From Selaginella moellendorffii (taxonomy: Eukaryota; Streptophyta; Lycopodiopsida; Selaginellales; Selaginellaceae): a DNA stretch of 64,000 nucleotides. Below the pieces are notes generated by a model. The model was not told where the DNA came from. It saw only the letters and a list, made by a program, of their open reading frames with translations, and made no database searches. The DNA is taken from contig NW_003314285.1 in the NCBI RefSeq assembly GCF_000143415.4, forward strand, positions 1,866,755 to 1,930,754. Reading direction: 5' to 3'. This document shows, in pieces, positions 34,672-48,302 of the stretch. A program made the translations under genes and the position numbers. How positions within the stretch are numbered: position 1 is the first letter of the stretch; the number at the start of each line of letters is the position of its first letter.

Positions 34672-35262
34672 ATGGATCAAGTGGCAATTGATGGCGGCCT
34701 TTTCCAAGCTTTGTCTCCAGCAAAAATCAGCGTCCTGGAAGAAGGTAGTACTGCTTTCATCCACTGAGAAGCTCTAGCATTTCTTGGAATTCCAGGTGGA
34801 GGCTTGAGCCTTTGGGTTTTTGGTGTTCTTGTCACTCTCAAAGTTCTAGCGAACGAGACCACCGCAAGCTCCTATGCCTTGTTCGAGGATTTGGTTCCCC
34901 CGGGAGCTGGGCCTCCCCTCCACATCCACACCCGGGAGGACGAGAGCTGGTATGTTCTTGATGGAGAGCTAACTTGGACAATTGGGGTGGAGCGTTTCCA
35001 CGCCAAGCGCGGCTCCTTTGCTCATCTCCCCCGCCTTGTACCTCATACTTTTGCCAACGAGCTTGACAAGCCTGCCCGGATGCTTGTGACTTACGCCCCT
35101 GGCGGATTTGAGCAGTGGTTTCTCGACGTTGGCACAGCTGCTAGCTCCGGCGGTGGACTCGAGATGTCGCCACCACTCGAGACGATTGAAGAGAGGAAGA
35201 GAGGCGTGGAGCTGATGAAAGCCTATGGGATCCTTTTTCCAAACGTTCCAAGTCAATCTTGA
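34672..35262 (+). CDS. Single-domain cupin protein
   Basis: Two exons (34672-34744, 34796-35262) with a 51-nt intron give 179 residues. The cupin motif 1 PPLHIHTREDESWYVLDGE supplies His67, His69 and Glu74, and motif 2 HLPRLVPHTFAN supplies His108. This is the usual 3-His/1-Glu metal site. It resembles small cupin_2 or quercetin-dioxygenase-like proteins found in bacteria and some plants. No signal peptide is evident and the substrate is unknown. The start lies 100 bp from the divergent serine hydrolase start. Confidence 0.85.
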
Positions 35263-35474
35263 TTCTAAATTGTGCACCATAGAACAAAAAACCATTCCCC
35301 ATAAGTTCCATGTTTGAGAATCCTGCTTCCAACAAAGAAATTTCCATACCACCTTGAAAATGCCTTGTAGAGGAGGATTGTAACCACACTCCCACACTCC
35401 ATAGTCAACATGGCTAAGGAAATATGCAAGAAATTAATATGCACAAAAAACCAAAGATAAGAATTTGTGATATC

Positions 35475-37586
<2,112 letters not shown>

Positions 37587-38095
37587 CTCGTCTTGTCTCA
37601 CTATAAGGTCTAAAACCTTATCTGTGTGTTCAAGCTTGAAGCAGTCGAATAAAGAGTCAGAGAAAAAAATTGAAGACTTGGCACTAAGGTACCTTTCGGC
37701 TGTCACCAATTTTTTGTCACTTTGCAAAGACTGCAAAGCTGTTCGCCAAACAATTATTCATCCACCAGTCCGCAAGGAAAATGATCTTTCAGAAAGAAAG
37801 TCAGTCAAAGAGAACCTCTAGGCTCCGACTCTAGACTCTCAGAGATGAAAATACCCTGAAAACGAACACGAAACATGTCTCAGGAGATTCAAACTTGAGA
37901 GCACTTACACAAGTTCAGATAATTTGAGAGCACTTACAAGTCGTTCAAGCGTCGTTTCCTAAAACTTTTCAATCAACGAGTTAGAGACGAATCAAGAAAC
38001 AAACAACTTAAATGGCATCAGCTCGCAGCAGGCTTATTTATGGGCTCGAATAAGCTAGAAGAAAATCGTCCTCACGGTAAGTTCTGTGGCGCAAA
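37587..38095. other. GH1 upstream / Y3IP1 downstream interval
   Basis: About 510 bp holding the beta-glucosidase promoter and the Y3IP1 3' UTR. A short direct repeat 'ttgagagcactta' occurs near 37895 and 37929. No gene was seen. Confidence 0.5.
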
Positions 38096-39354
38096 TCACT
38101 GAAAAGAGTTGAAGAAAAGGATTGCAACCACAGCGACACCTATGAGTATCGGCAACAAGCTCACTAAGTAAAGCAGGCTGTATCCCTGGAAACGTTTAGT
38201 AGAGATCAGAAAAAAAAACCAAAAAAACTTGAGAGAGCTAACTTACAAATGCTGGAGGCAACTTCTCAGACATGTCTTTCTCCTTGCCGGGTATAATCTC
38301 CGCCGCCTCGTCCCAGCCCCCACCCGGTGTCGACTTGAGCGGATCGGCGTCCACCTTGGCGTCCACCTTGGCGTCCACCTTGGCGTCAACCTTGGCACGC
38401 TTGCCGGCGAAAACTGGATCAACTCCGGTATCCGTGATTTGAGCGTAAGATGATTGACGAGGATCTCTTTTGTCAGCCATTTCCTTCGAGAGTTTTCACG
38501 AGAAACTGAGCACTGGAAACAACAAAAGGAAAGAGTAATGCTTACTTCAAGGTTGGGCCAGCTGAGTAGCTCGTTCCTTAGCGCTCGCAGGAGTTCTCGA
38601 TCGTCTGGAATTCTACCTTCGCTGATCTATAGAGAAAACCAGAGGCACAAGCTATGATTCCGTAAAACGAGAAAGGTGGAGTGAGCTCACGTCTGTCAAA
38701 GCGTTTCCCATTTCATCTCGGTAGCTCGTCCATTCACCATCCTCGGTGAGCACTCCAGCAGTTTCCGCCTCACGAGGATCTTCTATCATAACAATGAGCC
38801 TGACCTGGGATGAAAAAAGGAGCACGAGAAGAAACAAAAAAATGTAAGACGATGGCAGCGAGGTCATGGAAAGAAAGGTCGCACCTCGTTGGGAGTCATG
38901 TCTCTGTTGATCCTTAGAAGCTCCAGTATCTACAACAAAGAAAACGAATGAAAACTGGAAGAAGGAAAAGTTTTCTACGTACTCTGAGGATCTGATCGAG
39001 GCACTCTTGATCCTCCTCTTCTTCTGGAGTAAGATCTCTCGCCACAGTCTCTCCAGCCGATTCTTCTATTCCATCTGATTCATTCCCCTCAATCTCTACT
39101 ACACTGGAAGGGGAGGATCCTTCCTCTTTGTCCAATGCGGCGAGCCCTCGCATTGTCCTTCTCCTCCTTCCATAGCCAGTCGAATCGCGACGAGTGGAGA
39201 AGAAACTAGAGGATACCTGGAGCCCGAGGGCCCTGGATTTGCATCGCTCACATCTCAGCACGGCACGGCTCCTGGCGATGGCGATCCTGGACACGATCCT
39301 CGCCCTGACGATGGCGCAGCTGGCGACGCTGGAGGAAGTGCTGGCCATATCCAT
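38096..39354 (-). CDS. Y3IP1: Ycf3-interacting protein 1, chloroplastic (photosystem I assembly)
   Basis: Six exons on the minus strand (39354-38983, 38929-38885, 38804-38691, 38626-38546, 38483-38247, 38185-38096) give 312 residues. The long Ser/Arg-rich N-terminus fits a plastid transit peptide. An acidic stretch (EEEEDQECLDQIL) is followed by the family core LLRINRDMTPNEVRLIVMIE, EGRIPDDRELLRALRNEL, SSYAQITDTGVDP, and a C-terminal membrane span (GYSLLYLVSLLPILIGVAVV and onward) ending in FFNSFQ. Y3IP1 works with Ycf3 to assemble photosystem I at the thylakoid. Between the TDTGVDP block and GGGWDEAAEI there is a tandem (KVDA)x4 insert coded by 12-bp repeats. The exon 5 acceptor (cgaag) has a weak pyrimidine tract but is the only one that keeps the frame. 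Confidence 0.88.
38346..38397 (-). repeat. 12-bp coding minisatellite (KVDA)4
   Basis: Four near-identical tandem units of ggcgtccacctt lie inside exon 5 of Y3IP1; one unit has gtcaac instead of gtccac. They translate as repeating Lys-Val-Asp-Ala. They are in frame, so length change leaves the protein intact. Confidence 0.9.
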
Positions 39355-39724
39355 AGGGCTTTGCTCCAAAATATTTGGCGGGCTATCCCACTGGATAAGA
39401 CGGTCCCAGCCGTCGATTTGGATTTAGGGTTCTTCCCAGCTATGGTTGCTGCTATCGTTGCGATGGCGGAGAATGCGCGCTCCCGGTAAGGAATATTTGG
39501 ATCCTATTCTCTTGCCCCTGTCGATTGGATGCTCCATGTTGATCGAATCCATGCGATCTTTCAGGAATGCCGGGTGATTTCAATAGGAGCTCTGTCTGTA
39601 GTGAATAGGAGATTCTTTGTCTTTCCTAGCGGACATTCCTGGAGACATTTGTTAAAATACATTTGCCGTGACACGCGTAGAGAGGAAATTTGTGGTTGAT
39701 GCAAGTTGAGCTACTTTTCTTGAA
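39355..39724. promoter_or_regulatory. Divergent promoter region, Y3IP1 / lycopene epsilon-cyclase
   Basis: 370 bp between two divergent start codons of nuclear genes for plastid proteins. A telobox-like TAGGGTTCTT lies at 39425-39434, 71 bp from the Y3IP1 ATG. No other gene is present, so shared regulation is plausible but not shown. Confidence 0.5.
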
Positions 39725-41887
39725 ATGGCGTCCTTGATCAAACCATCCACCGCCTTCTCGACTGGTTTTCTCGCCAAAGAATTACAAAGGGGCTGTGGAA
39801 TTGCCAGGATTTCTTATTGTAGGAGCTCAAGAAAGCAGCAAAGCTATGCCAAAGCGGCAGTGGCTCCTCTCCAGAAGAACTATGTCGACGAGGGAGACTA
39901 TGTCAAGGCTGGGGGCCAAGAGCTTAGCTTCGTCCAGATGCAAGCTTTGAAGCCCATGGATCAACCAAAGATCGCTGACAAGGTTCGATGGTGTTCTTCA
40001 TTTCCTTTTTCCTTGTTTTTCTCACTTTGGTTTTTTGATCCAGTTGACGGCATTCACTGACGATAAGGTGCTTGATCTGGCCGTGATAGGCTGTGGACCA
40101 GCAGGCCTCGCGCTAGCTTCCGAGGCAGCCAGGCGAGGATTGAGTGTGGTGCTCGTGGGTCCGGACATGCCATTCACGAACAACTATGGAGTTTGGCAGG
40201 ACGAGTTTGATGGTACGCAAAAAAAACCCTCTCAGGTTTTTGTCAAAGGCAGCTGAGCTTTACGGTTTGCGTCTTTTGTTTTCCTGGCAGCTCTTGGGCT
40301 GGAAAGTTGCATCGAGCATACTTGGAAAGACACGGCTATGTACTTCACGGATAACGATTGTTTGCTGCTGGGGCGTGCTTATGGTCGCGTGGGACGTGAC
40401 CAACTTCGGGAAGAACTGCTGAGGAGGTGTGTGACAGTTTTTCATTCTTTAGTTCTGTCTGGTTGGTCGAGAGCATAACTAGTTTTTTATGACAGGTGCC
40501 AAGAAGCGAACGTTTTGTATCACTGCTCGGAAGTTGAAGATATTTCCCGGGTTGACAAGAACAGTGGGAGTACACTTGCGTGCGCAAGTGGGAAATCCAT
40601 CAAGTGCAGGTTCTCTGTTCGTTGCGGCGGCATGTTCTCCTGATTCACATTAGTTTACAGGTTGGCTACATTTGCTTCAGGTGCGGCATCTGGTAAGTTT
40701 TTGAAGTACGAGGCGCTTGAAGAGCGAGGAATGAGCGTCCAGACGGCATACGGCATTGAAGTTGAGGTTCGAGGATCGTGCATTTTGATTGTTTAAGGAT
40801 TGAGTTTTTTTCTATTGCAGGTCGAGAAACATCCGTACGATCCGAATGTGATGGTGTTTATGGACTATCGAGATTACAAAGCTGAATCAGGAGACGGCGA
40901 AGTTCCGTCGTTTCTGTATGTCATGCCTTTCTCAGAAACCAGAGTCTTTTTTGAGGTTAATAATTCTTCCTTTGTTTCTCTATGCGAGCTTGACCTGATC
41001 ATTTTGCAGGAAACCTGTCTAGCTGCAAGACCTGTTATGTCATTCAATACTCTGAAGGATCGGCTTTATACGCGGTTAAACAAGCTGGGAGTGAAAGTTG
41101 TTCACATGTACGAAGAAGTAAGCTCCCGCATCTTGGATTCAGGCGACTTACCTGGTTGGTTTATTGCAAGGAATGGTCTTATATACCTGTTGGTGCCACC
41201 CTTCCAGACACAAATCAGCAGCACTTGGCATTTGGTGCAGCTGCAAGCATGGTTCATCCTGCAACAGGTTTAGCGTTTTTTTTTTCCTTTTCCTTTGCTT
41301 TCGTTCATTGCATATGGTCTGAGACGTGGATATTGATGCAGGCTATTCAGTTGTTCGTTCATTGTCCGAAGCCCCTACCTATGCAGCTGCTATTGCGGCA
41401 GCACTACAGCCTCGAAAAGCCAGTCCTGGTTATCTTCGACTTCAAAGGGATTCCATATCCGCAGCCCTCGAGGGTAAGAAAGACTTGCATATTATATTGC
41501 TTCTTTGTTGAGCTTTTTCATGTGTAGCATGGAACGTGCTTTGGCCTAACGAAAGGAAACGACAGCGAGCATTTTTTTTCTTTGGCCTCGAGCTACTGCT
41601 GCAGCTTGACGTGCAAAGCATGCGGACATTCTTCCAGACGTTCTTCAAACTTCCTGAAAGGTACCGACTGAAACGTCAACCAATACACTGGAAAAGCTGA
41701 CTCTTTTCTTGCTAGGATGTGGAAAGGCTTCCTTGCAGCTGATCTCTCCTCTGCTGAGCTGATATGGTTTGCACTGCTCACGTTTCTAGTTGCTCCAAAC
41801 ACGCTCCGCATGCAACTGGTCAAGCACTTGATCAAGGATCCAAGTGGCGCCAATTTGATCAAGTTTTACACACAGTTGTGGCCGTAA
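39725..41887 (+). CDS. LCYE: Lycopene epsilon-cyclase
   Basis: Eleven exons (39725-39982, 40044-40212, 40291-40426, 40496-40609, 40661-40766, 40821-40955, 41010-41117, 41171-41267, 41342-41473, 41528-41660, 41716-41887) give 519 residues. The N-terminus to about residue 45 fits a plastid transit peptide. The dinucleotide-binding GxGxxG is at 102-107 (VIGCGPAGLALASEA). Further cyclase marks are NNYGVWQDEF, FMDYRDYK, FLYVMPFSETRVFFEETCLA, SYIPVGATLP and FGAAASMVHPATGYSV. The C-terminal membrane-like part (AELIWFALLTFLVAPNTLR) is closer to epsilon- than beta-cyclases. It makes the epsilon ring leading to alpha-carotene and lutein. Confidence 0.92.
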
Positions 41888-42878
41888 TAGAATCGCTACG
41901 ATATAGACAGTTTTGTCTCCCGACAGTAAGTTCGCGAGAAAGCCATCTTTCATTGTCTTATACCATTGTTTTTTGCAAGAAGCAAGTAGCTCTCGCTGGC
42001 TCCAACAGCGTGTCGGACGAAACCAGGGGTCTCCATCAAAGATTTGATTCAGCAAAATCTTCCAGGGAATTTGCTGAGCGCTGAGTGAAATTGGAGGCAT
42101 TGAGGAGTTTTATTTATTCCTGCCGATCGAGCATGAAACCGACTCTCGAGCCTGGAGCCTTGATCACAAACTTGCAACGCTGGATCAAGTCTACAAAGTA
42201 ACAAGTTTTCGTGCAAGAGACTACCTATAAAGTCAAGGAAACATTGTAAACTACTTGCCCCTCAGAGAGGCTAGACAGAAATGAAAATAACTCGAAGAAC
42301 GATCCTGCGCTTCCAAATGAACGAGCGATCATAGATGGAAGTAAAGCGCAATCACAGATGAGAAAAATCTTGGCGAAGTTCTTGTCTCAATGATCCGGAA
42401 GCTTTGTCTTTGTTTGTAAGTGATTGCGCTGGCTAGGATTCATGGCGGTCTGTTTCATGGTTGCCGTTGTGATCCCAAACATCATTGATGTCATGCAAGG
42501 AGGAGTAAGAAATTTCCATACCAATTCTGTAGAGTAAATTTTTTCTAGTTTCGTAGTTTCAGCTTAAACATCCAAGTGTCTTAATTCTATAACACAGAAA
42601 GGTTAACACACAGTGTGATCTTGAATCAAACAAGGCTACGTTACAATAGAAAAATTACTCTAAGTTCGTTGTAAAGGCATCTCTCATCGTCTTATACCAT
42701 TGTTTTTTGCAAGGGACAGGCATCTTTGGCTGGCATCAACAGTGGTGTCACTAAACTCCAAGCAACGAGGCTCCATGCTATTCATAATTGCTGGACGACG
42801 AGTAACTTCGTGTCCATCGAAGATCGGCAAGGAGTCCCCAGGGATGCTTTCGTTCCCAAGTTTTCATACTCGATCAGC
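41888..42878. other. Interval with a local 110-bp duplication, upstream of the lectin receptor kinase
   Basis: 991 bp without a clear gene. The segment just after the LCYE stop (41927-42036) recurs at 42661-42776, directly before the receptor kinase. The kinase reading frame is open back to 42726 but has no ATG until 42879. Confidence 0.6.
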
Positions 42879-45347
42879 ATGGATGAAGCTCCTTCATGGC
42901 TCCAGGTGATACTCGTCACGCAGCTGGTTCTTCTCACGTTGTTCGCAGGAGAATCCACAGCTCAATTGATCAGAAACTTCACAACTTTCAAGATCGAGTC
43001 CTCGAAACAAGTAGCCGAAGGTATGGTTCTTCTCGTCAACAACGCTACCAAGAACATAGGCTGTGGCTTCTCTTCGGTACAGTGTCCAAACAGATCGCAA
43101 AAGTGCCTGGTTTTCGGCGTCTCCTTCCTCGGTAAAGATGGTGGCTTCCTCCCAGATCATCTCGTGTGGACGGCGAACGGGAACGATCCAGTTTCTCCGC
43201 AATCCACAATCGTGCTTACTGCTCAAGGGAACTTAGAGCTCAGGGATGCAAGGAGAGGACTCGTCTGGTCGACCAACACCTCCAACTTGGGAGTCCGCAT
43301 GCTAAAGCTCAAGATGTCTGGAAATCTGGTGCTTGTCACGGCCAACGGGACAGAAGTCTGGAGAAGTTTCGATCATCCAACGGATACTCTCATGCCCGAG
43401 CAGATGCTCCATATCGGGAAGAAGCTCGAGGCTTACAAATCTTCGTCGGGGCTGGACTTGAGGACTGGAGACTACTCGCTGGTCGTGGAGGAGCGAAAGG
43501 TGGTGATGTACGTGAACAACACGATGGAGCAGACGCTGTCGAGCTACGCAGCCTGGTCTTTGAAGAGCGATGTCAATGCCACCATCGGCTGGCTCAAGTT
43601 TTCCAAGACGAGAGATCTCCTCGCAGTGTACTCCGCCAACTTCACCATGCTCGACCGGACCAAAGTGAGGACGAAAAACAGGACTTTGCGTTTCATGCGT
43701 CTGGAACGCGATGGAAGCTTGAATCTCCACTTCGAGACCGGCAAGCCATTGCCTCTCAACAAGAAGCTCCAGGGGAGTAAGTTCCAGGTTCCTCTCGCGG
43801 GAGAGTGTAGCCTTCCATTCAAGTGTAGGAGATACGGGATTTGCTCGGGGAATGGAAATTGTAGCTGTCCCTCGGAGGAATTTCGTGGATCGAAGAGAAC
43901 TTGCGAGCTTCTCCGGCCGCTAGTTTGCAAAAAAAATGCAAGCTCGCAGCGTTTGATCCAGCTGGAGAACACGGACTACTTCTCGACGCAGTTTGACGCA
44001 GGAATTCCAGTGAGCTCCGTGGACGAGTGCATGAAGCTGATCATGGAGAACTGTTCCTGGGACGTTGCCATCTTCAAAGACGTCCGGAACAGGAGCCTGT
44101 GCTATGGCTTCCGCAACGTTCTCTCGCTCATCAACGTCACCGGCAGCAGCAGCGCTACCTCGCTAGCCTTCATCAAAGTCGAGAATCCTCCGCAGTCGAG
44201 CAGCAGTAGCGGACGACAAAGACGACGAAGAACAGCAATGTGGCTGGCGGTATCTCTCGCCATCGCCACGCTTGTGCTCGTTCCACTCGCGCTGCTCTAC
44301 TTGCGGAGCCTGTCCAGGCAAAAGAACGTGAGTGACGAGCTCCTCGAGTCCATCCCGGGAGTTCCACGGCGGTTCACGTTCCTGGAGCTCAAGAACGCCA
44401 GCGCCAACTTTAGCCGGAAATTGGGACGGGGGGGCTTCGGCACGGTCTACCATGGAATGCTGGAAGACGGCACCAAAGTTGCAATCAAGCGGCTCGAGAG
44501 CTCCCGAGGTGGCGGAGACGACCAGTTTCGAGCCGAGGTGATCGCCATCGGCAGCGTCCACCACTCCAACTTGGTGAAGCTCATCGGTTTTTGCTGCGAC
44601 GAGCACAAGCACACGCTCCTGGTCTACGAGTACATGCCAAACGGATCGCTGGATATGTGGATCTTCGCTCGAGACGATAACAACTTCCTCGACTGGAGAA
44701 CTCGGTCCAAGATCGCGCTTGACATCGCAAAGGGTCTCTCCTATCTCCACGAAGGCTGCGATCAATCCATCCTCCACCTGGATATCAAGCCGCAGAACAT
44801 CCTTCTCGACGTGGAGTTCAAGGCCAAGATCTCCGACTTTGGCCTCGCCATCTTCGCTGCCAAGGGATCCAACAATCTCCGCGACACGGCGCTGCGAGGA
44901 ACTCCCGGATACATGGCTCCCGAGTGGCTGCGCTACGAGGTCTCGCGCAAGATCGACGTCTACAGCTTCGGCATCGTGCTACTCGAGATCGTGAGCGGCA
45001 AGCAAGCGCTCGAGTTCCTAGACGCGATCGACCACCACAGCGATAGCGACGACCATCATCACCCTTTCCACGCCGAGCGGAGCGACCTGGTGGAGCTGCT
45101 CGATCCCAGGCTCAAGGGATGGAGCTACTCGAGCAGCGAGGTGGAGAGATTCGTGCTCGTCGCGCTGTGCTGCATCCAGGACGATCCATCCGCCCGGCCG
45201 GGCATGGGCAATGTCGTCAAGATGCTCGAGGGGAATCTCGCGGTTCCCGACCCGCTTATCAGCCAGAGATACCAATCCACGGCAATTCCATTCGGAATCG
45301 CGAGCTTCCTCGCCTCTAGATTGCGATCCAGCAAGAACACTCATTAG
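42879..45347 (+). CDS. G-type lectin S-receptor-like kinase, SD2 type, non-RD
   Basis: An intronless ORF of 822 residues from ATG 42879, the first ATG in a frame that is open further upstream. Signal peptide: residues 1-29 (LQVILVTQLVLLTLFAGEST). A bulb-type lectin region follows (LVWTANGNDPVSPQ, GNLELRDARRGLVWSTNTSN), then a Cys-containing EGF/PAN-like region (CSLPFKCRRYGICSGNGNC) and one membrane span at about 454-476. The kinase domain has P-loop LGRGGFGTVYHG (from about 514), VAIKRL, HLDIKPQNILLD (about 633-644), DFGLAI and GTPGYMAPEWL. Leu replaces Arg in HRD, so it is a non-RD kinase, as in SD2-5 relatives. Role: cell-surface perception, often in immunity. The ligand is unknown. Confidence 0.93.
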   Translation: MDEAPSWLQVILVTQLVLLTLFAGESTAQLIRNFTTFKIESSKQVAEGMVLLVNNATKNIGCGFSSVQCPNRSQKCLVFGVSFLGKDGGFLPDHLVWTANGNDPVSPQSTIVLTAQGNLELRDARRGLVWSTNTSNLGVRMLKLKMSGNLVLVTANGTEVWRSFDHPTDTLMPEQMLHIGKKLEAYKSSSGLDLRTGDYSLVVEERKVVMYVNNTMEQTLSSYAAWSLKSDVNATIGWLKFSKTRDLLAVYSANFTMLDRTKVRTKNRTLRFMRLERDGSLNLHFETGKPLPLNKKLQGSKFQVPLAGECSLPFKCRRYGICSGNGNCSCPSEEFRGSKRTCELLRPLVCKKNASSQRLIQLENTDYFSTQFDAGIPVSSVDECMKLIMENCSWDVAIFKDVRNRSLCYGFRNVLSLINVTGSSSATSLAFIKVENPPQSSSSSGRQRRRRTAMWLAVSLAIATLVLVPLALLYLRSLSRQKNVSDELLESIPGVPRRFTFLELKNASANFSRKLGRGGFGTVYHGMLEDGTKVAIKRLESSRGGGDDQFRAEVIAIGSVHHSNLVKLIGFCCDEHKHTLLVYEYMPNGSLDMWIFARDDNNFLDWRTRSKIALDIAKGLSYLHEGCDQSILHLDIKPQNILLDVEFKAKISDFGLAIFAAKGSNNLRDTALRGTPGYMAPEWLRYEVSRKIDVYSFGIVLLEIVSGKQALEFLDAIDHHSDSDDHHHPFHAERSDLVELLDPRLKGWSYSSSEVERFVLVALCCIQDDPSARPGMGNVVKMLEGNLAVPDPLISQRYQSTAIPFGIASFLASRLRSSKNTH

Positions 45348-45864
45348 AGTGGACTCTTTGACTATCGTGGACTGATCGAACATTTTGACTGACTTTGGAC
45401 TGGCAACTGTGATTGCGTGGGCGTTGCGTACAGTGGGCGGGGCATACGTATTTATGGACATTGGTACTACAGTCCTTTCGCCGATCAAACTGGTCCTACC
45501 AGAACAAACGATGTAGAAATCTTCGTTCTCTGTGTTTTCTTGCGAGCGAGCATCTTTGCTGTGCTCAGCAAAGGGAATCAAAGCGCCCTCCCTTCTTTCC
45601 TTTCTCCTTTCCAATCCGGAAGACTTCTTTTGCAATGCAATGTAGCTCGCTGCTGTTCCAGATTTTGTCTCCTTCGCGGTCTTTGCTCAATCCCTCTGTT
45701 CTTCCTCGTCTCAATGGCTCACACCAAACGAGCTATCTAGCAAACAGTCACTAGATTTGCTCTCCCTCCACATCAATTCGATGAAATCTAGGCGAGGAAA
45801 CCTCGGCGCCAGGGGCGGGCGCCAGCAAATCCTCCAAATCCACCACCAGATCTCTCAATTCCCC
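45348..45864. other. Interval between two receptor kinase genes
   Basis: 517 bp that hold the lectin kinase 3' end and the LysM kinase promoter. An in-frame ATG at 45781 would extend the LysM kinase by 28 residues. No other gene was seen. Confidence 0.5.
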
Positions 45865-48302
45865 ATGATTTCTTGCAGATTTGGCGCACGGATCCATCTG
45901 GGTCTCCTACTCCTCGCGTCCTCCATCGCAATTGGCACCGCCCAGCTCGCCAATCCGCTCAATTGCTCCGACCCAGCAAGGACATGCTCTGCGTTCCTCC
46001 ATTACATGCTCCCTGTGGATCAATCGCTCCAGGATGTGGAATCTATGTTTGATGTGTGGCCTCCAGCTATCGCGATCGATAACAACACCATGTTTGCTCC
46101 CAGCTCCTCCAATCAAACCTCCATCTTCGTGAAGATCACTTGCGGGTGCTCGTCTTCCTCGCGCCTCTACGGCTATACGGTTCGAATCCCATCCCCTCCT
46201 CGCGACTTCCAAGGCTTGGAATGGAAGGAAGCGCAGAATAACACCGCTCCTGGATACAGCTGGCTTCTATGTGGCTGCTCCAGTAACACCTATCCGTACC
46301 TGGTGAGCCACGTGGTCCAGAACAAGGACACGCTGGCGCTCCTTGCCCTCCGGTACGGCACCAATGGGAGCGATATCAGCCAGCTCAACCACATCGACGG
46401 CAATGGCGCGTTCTTGGCCAGCGGGGTGGTTTACTACATTCCAGTGACAACACGTACGTAGAGAAGTTTTCTAGGGTTCTTGGATTTCTTCTTCGCTGAT
46501 TCTAAATTTCTATGTCGCCCCGCCAATGCAGCTCCCGGGAGCACCGAGGCGATCGCGCCAGGCTTGGATGGCGGCGCGCAGGAGCAGCGTAAGCTTTTGT
46601 AGAGATTTCTTGAGAGGTTTTTCACGGGTTTTAGGGAATCCAGCGGTTTTTGGCGGAAAGAGAAGGAAATCTCGATTGCCACTGGGTGCTGTTGTCGGGA
46701 TCGCAGGTTCTGGGGCGCTCGTGATTGCATTGGCGCTGGGGTGTGCGATTTATTCCGCAAGACGATGTTTCTTGCGAGAGCCAAAGGAGTTTCCAGTCGC
46801 CAAAACACCCGCATTTTCCAAAGGTATCTGTTCTTCAAAGGAAACGAGCAAAAACATTCCTTTATATCATTTTTTTCTTCTCAGAGCTCATGAGCAAAGT
46901 GACGAATGTTGAGAAGCCTTTGGTATTTTCCTACGAGGAAATCGAAGCAGCCACAGACTGCTTCAAGGAGAGCAAAAAGCTCGGGCAGGGAGCTTACGGC
47001 TCGGTGTTTCATGGGAATCTTCGTAATCAGGTATATGAGAAATAGTTGTGGAAAACGTTGAACTGATGAGAGTTTTCAGGAAGTGGCAGTAAAGAGAATG
47101 AAAGCTACCAAAGCGAAGGAGTTTATGGTCGAAATTCAAGTCCTCTGCAAGGCTCACCACTTCAACTTGGTAAAGGTTGCTGCAAATTCTACCAAGTCTA
47201 ACGATTATTTTATTAGGTGGAGCTTATTGGATATGCTTCCTGTGACGAGGAGCTCTTTCTTGTGTATGAGTTTGCGGAAAACAGGTCGCTCAGTGATAGG
47301 CTTCATGAGCCGCTTTCTAAAGGTATGCATGACGACATGAAATCTCTTCTTAAGTTTCAATGCGTCTCTACACAGGATACACGCCGCTATCATGGGTAAC
47401 AAGAGTACAAATTGCTCTGGACGCCGCTAGAGGACTAGAATACATTCATGATCATACAAAGCAGCATTATCTTCACCGAGATATTAAATCAAGCAATATC
47501 TTGTTGGATGGTAGCTTTAGAGCAAAGGTACGTTCTATGATGCGTGAAATCGATTTGTTTTTCTCATTTTTTTCTTGGTGTCCAAAGATCGCAGATTTTG
47601 GTTTGGCAAAACTAATTGAACAAGGTGAAGAGAATGGGATTCTCACCCGCATCGTAGGAACCTTTGGATATCTTGCTCCGGAGTAAGTACGAGTTTTATA
47701 GTTTCAAATTCGATGATCTGAGTCATTCTCTATTAAACCAGGTACATGCGTAATGGACATGCCACTACAAAGTCCGATGTGTATTCGTTCGGCGTAGTCC
47801 TTTTCGAGCTCATCACAGGCCAGGAAGCGATTTCAAAAAGCAGACTCCACATCCCAAGCACCCCGGAAAGACGATCGTTGATCTCCGTTGTAAGCATCGC
47901 GTATATGTAGATAGCATTTCTCTCTTTCTCTCTTCTGATGCATTCTCTTAGCGCTGCAGATGCTATCAGCGTTGAAAGACGCAACCCCCGTAAGCATTGG
48001 AAGGCTAAGGGACGTAGCGGATCCAACACTGGACAACACATACCCGAGCGAGTGCTTGCACAAAGTAAGTCGCATTCGATTTTTCGATCAAAGAGTACCT
48101 TGTGAGATCTAACTGGCTTTGTTTCGACCGGCTGAAGGTGTCAGTTCTTGGCAAGCAGTGCGTGGAGGAAGACCCTCTGCTGAGGCCTGACATGAAGCAG
48201 GTCGTGTTCACGCTCTCTCACGTTTTGTTTAACTCCATTGAGTGGGAAGCTACACTGGCAGGCAACAGCCAAGTTTTTAGCGGAATAATGCAGGGAAGAT
48301 AG
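45865..48302 (+). CDS. LysM-domain receptor kinase (LYK/CERK1-like), RD type
   Basis: Eleven exons (45865-46453, 46532-46588, 46635-46823, 46885-47030, 47080-47169, 47217-47322, 47376-47527, 47588-47682, 47742-47889, 47960-48064, 48138-48302) give 613 residues. ATG 45865 was chosen because a clean signal peptide follows directly; 45781 is an alternative. The ectodomain shows paired-Cys spacers CGC ([19 protein letters not shown]) and LysM-like repeats ([20 protein letters not shown]). The membrane span is at about 231-255. The kinase has LGQGAYGSV (311-319), Lys332, HRD 426-428, DFG 446-448 and [10 protein letters not shown]. The intact RD kinase and multi-exon structure match LYK/CERK1 proteins, which sense chitin or lipochitin signals. 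Ligand specificity is not deducible. Confidence 0.9.
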
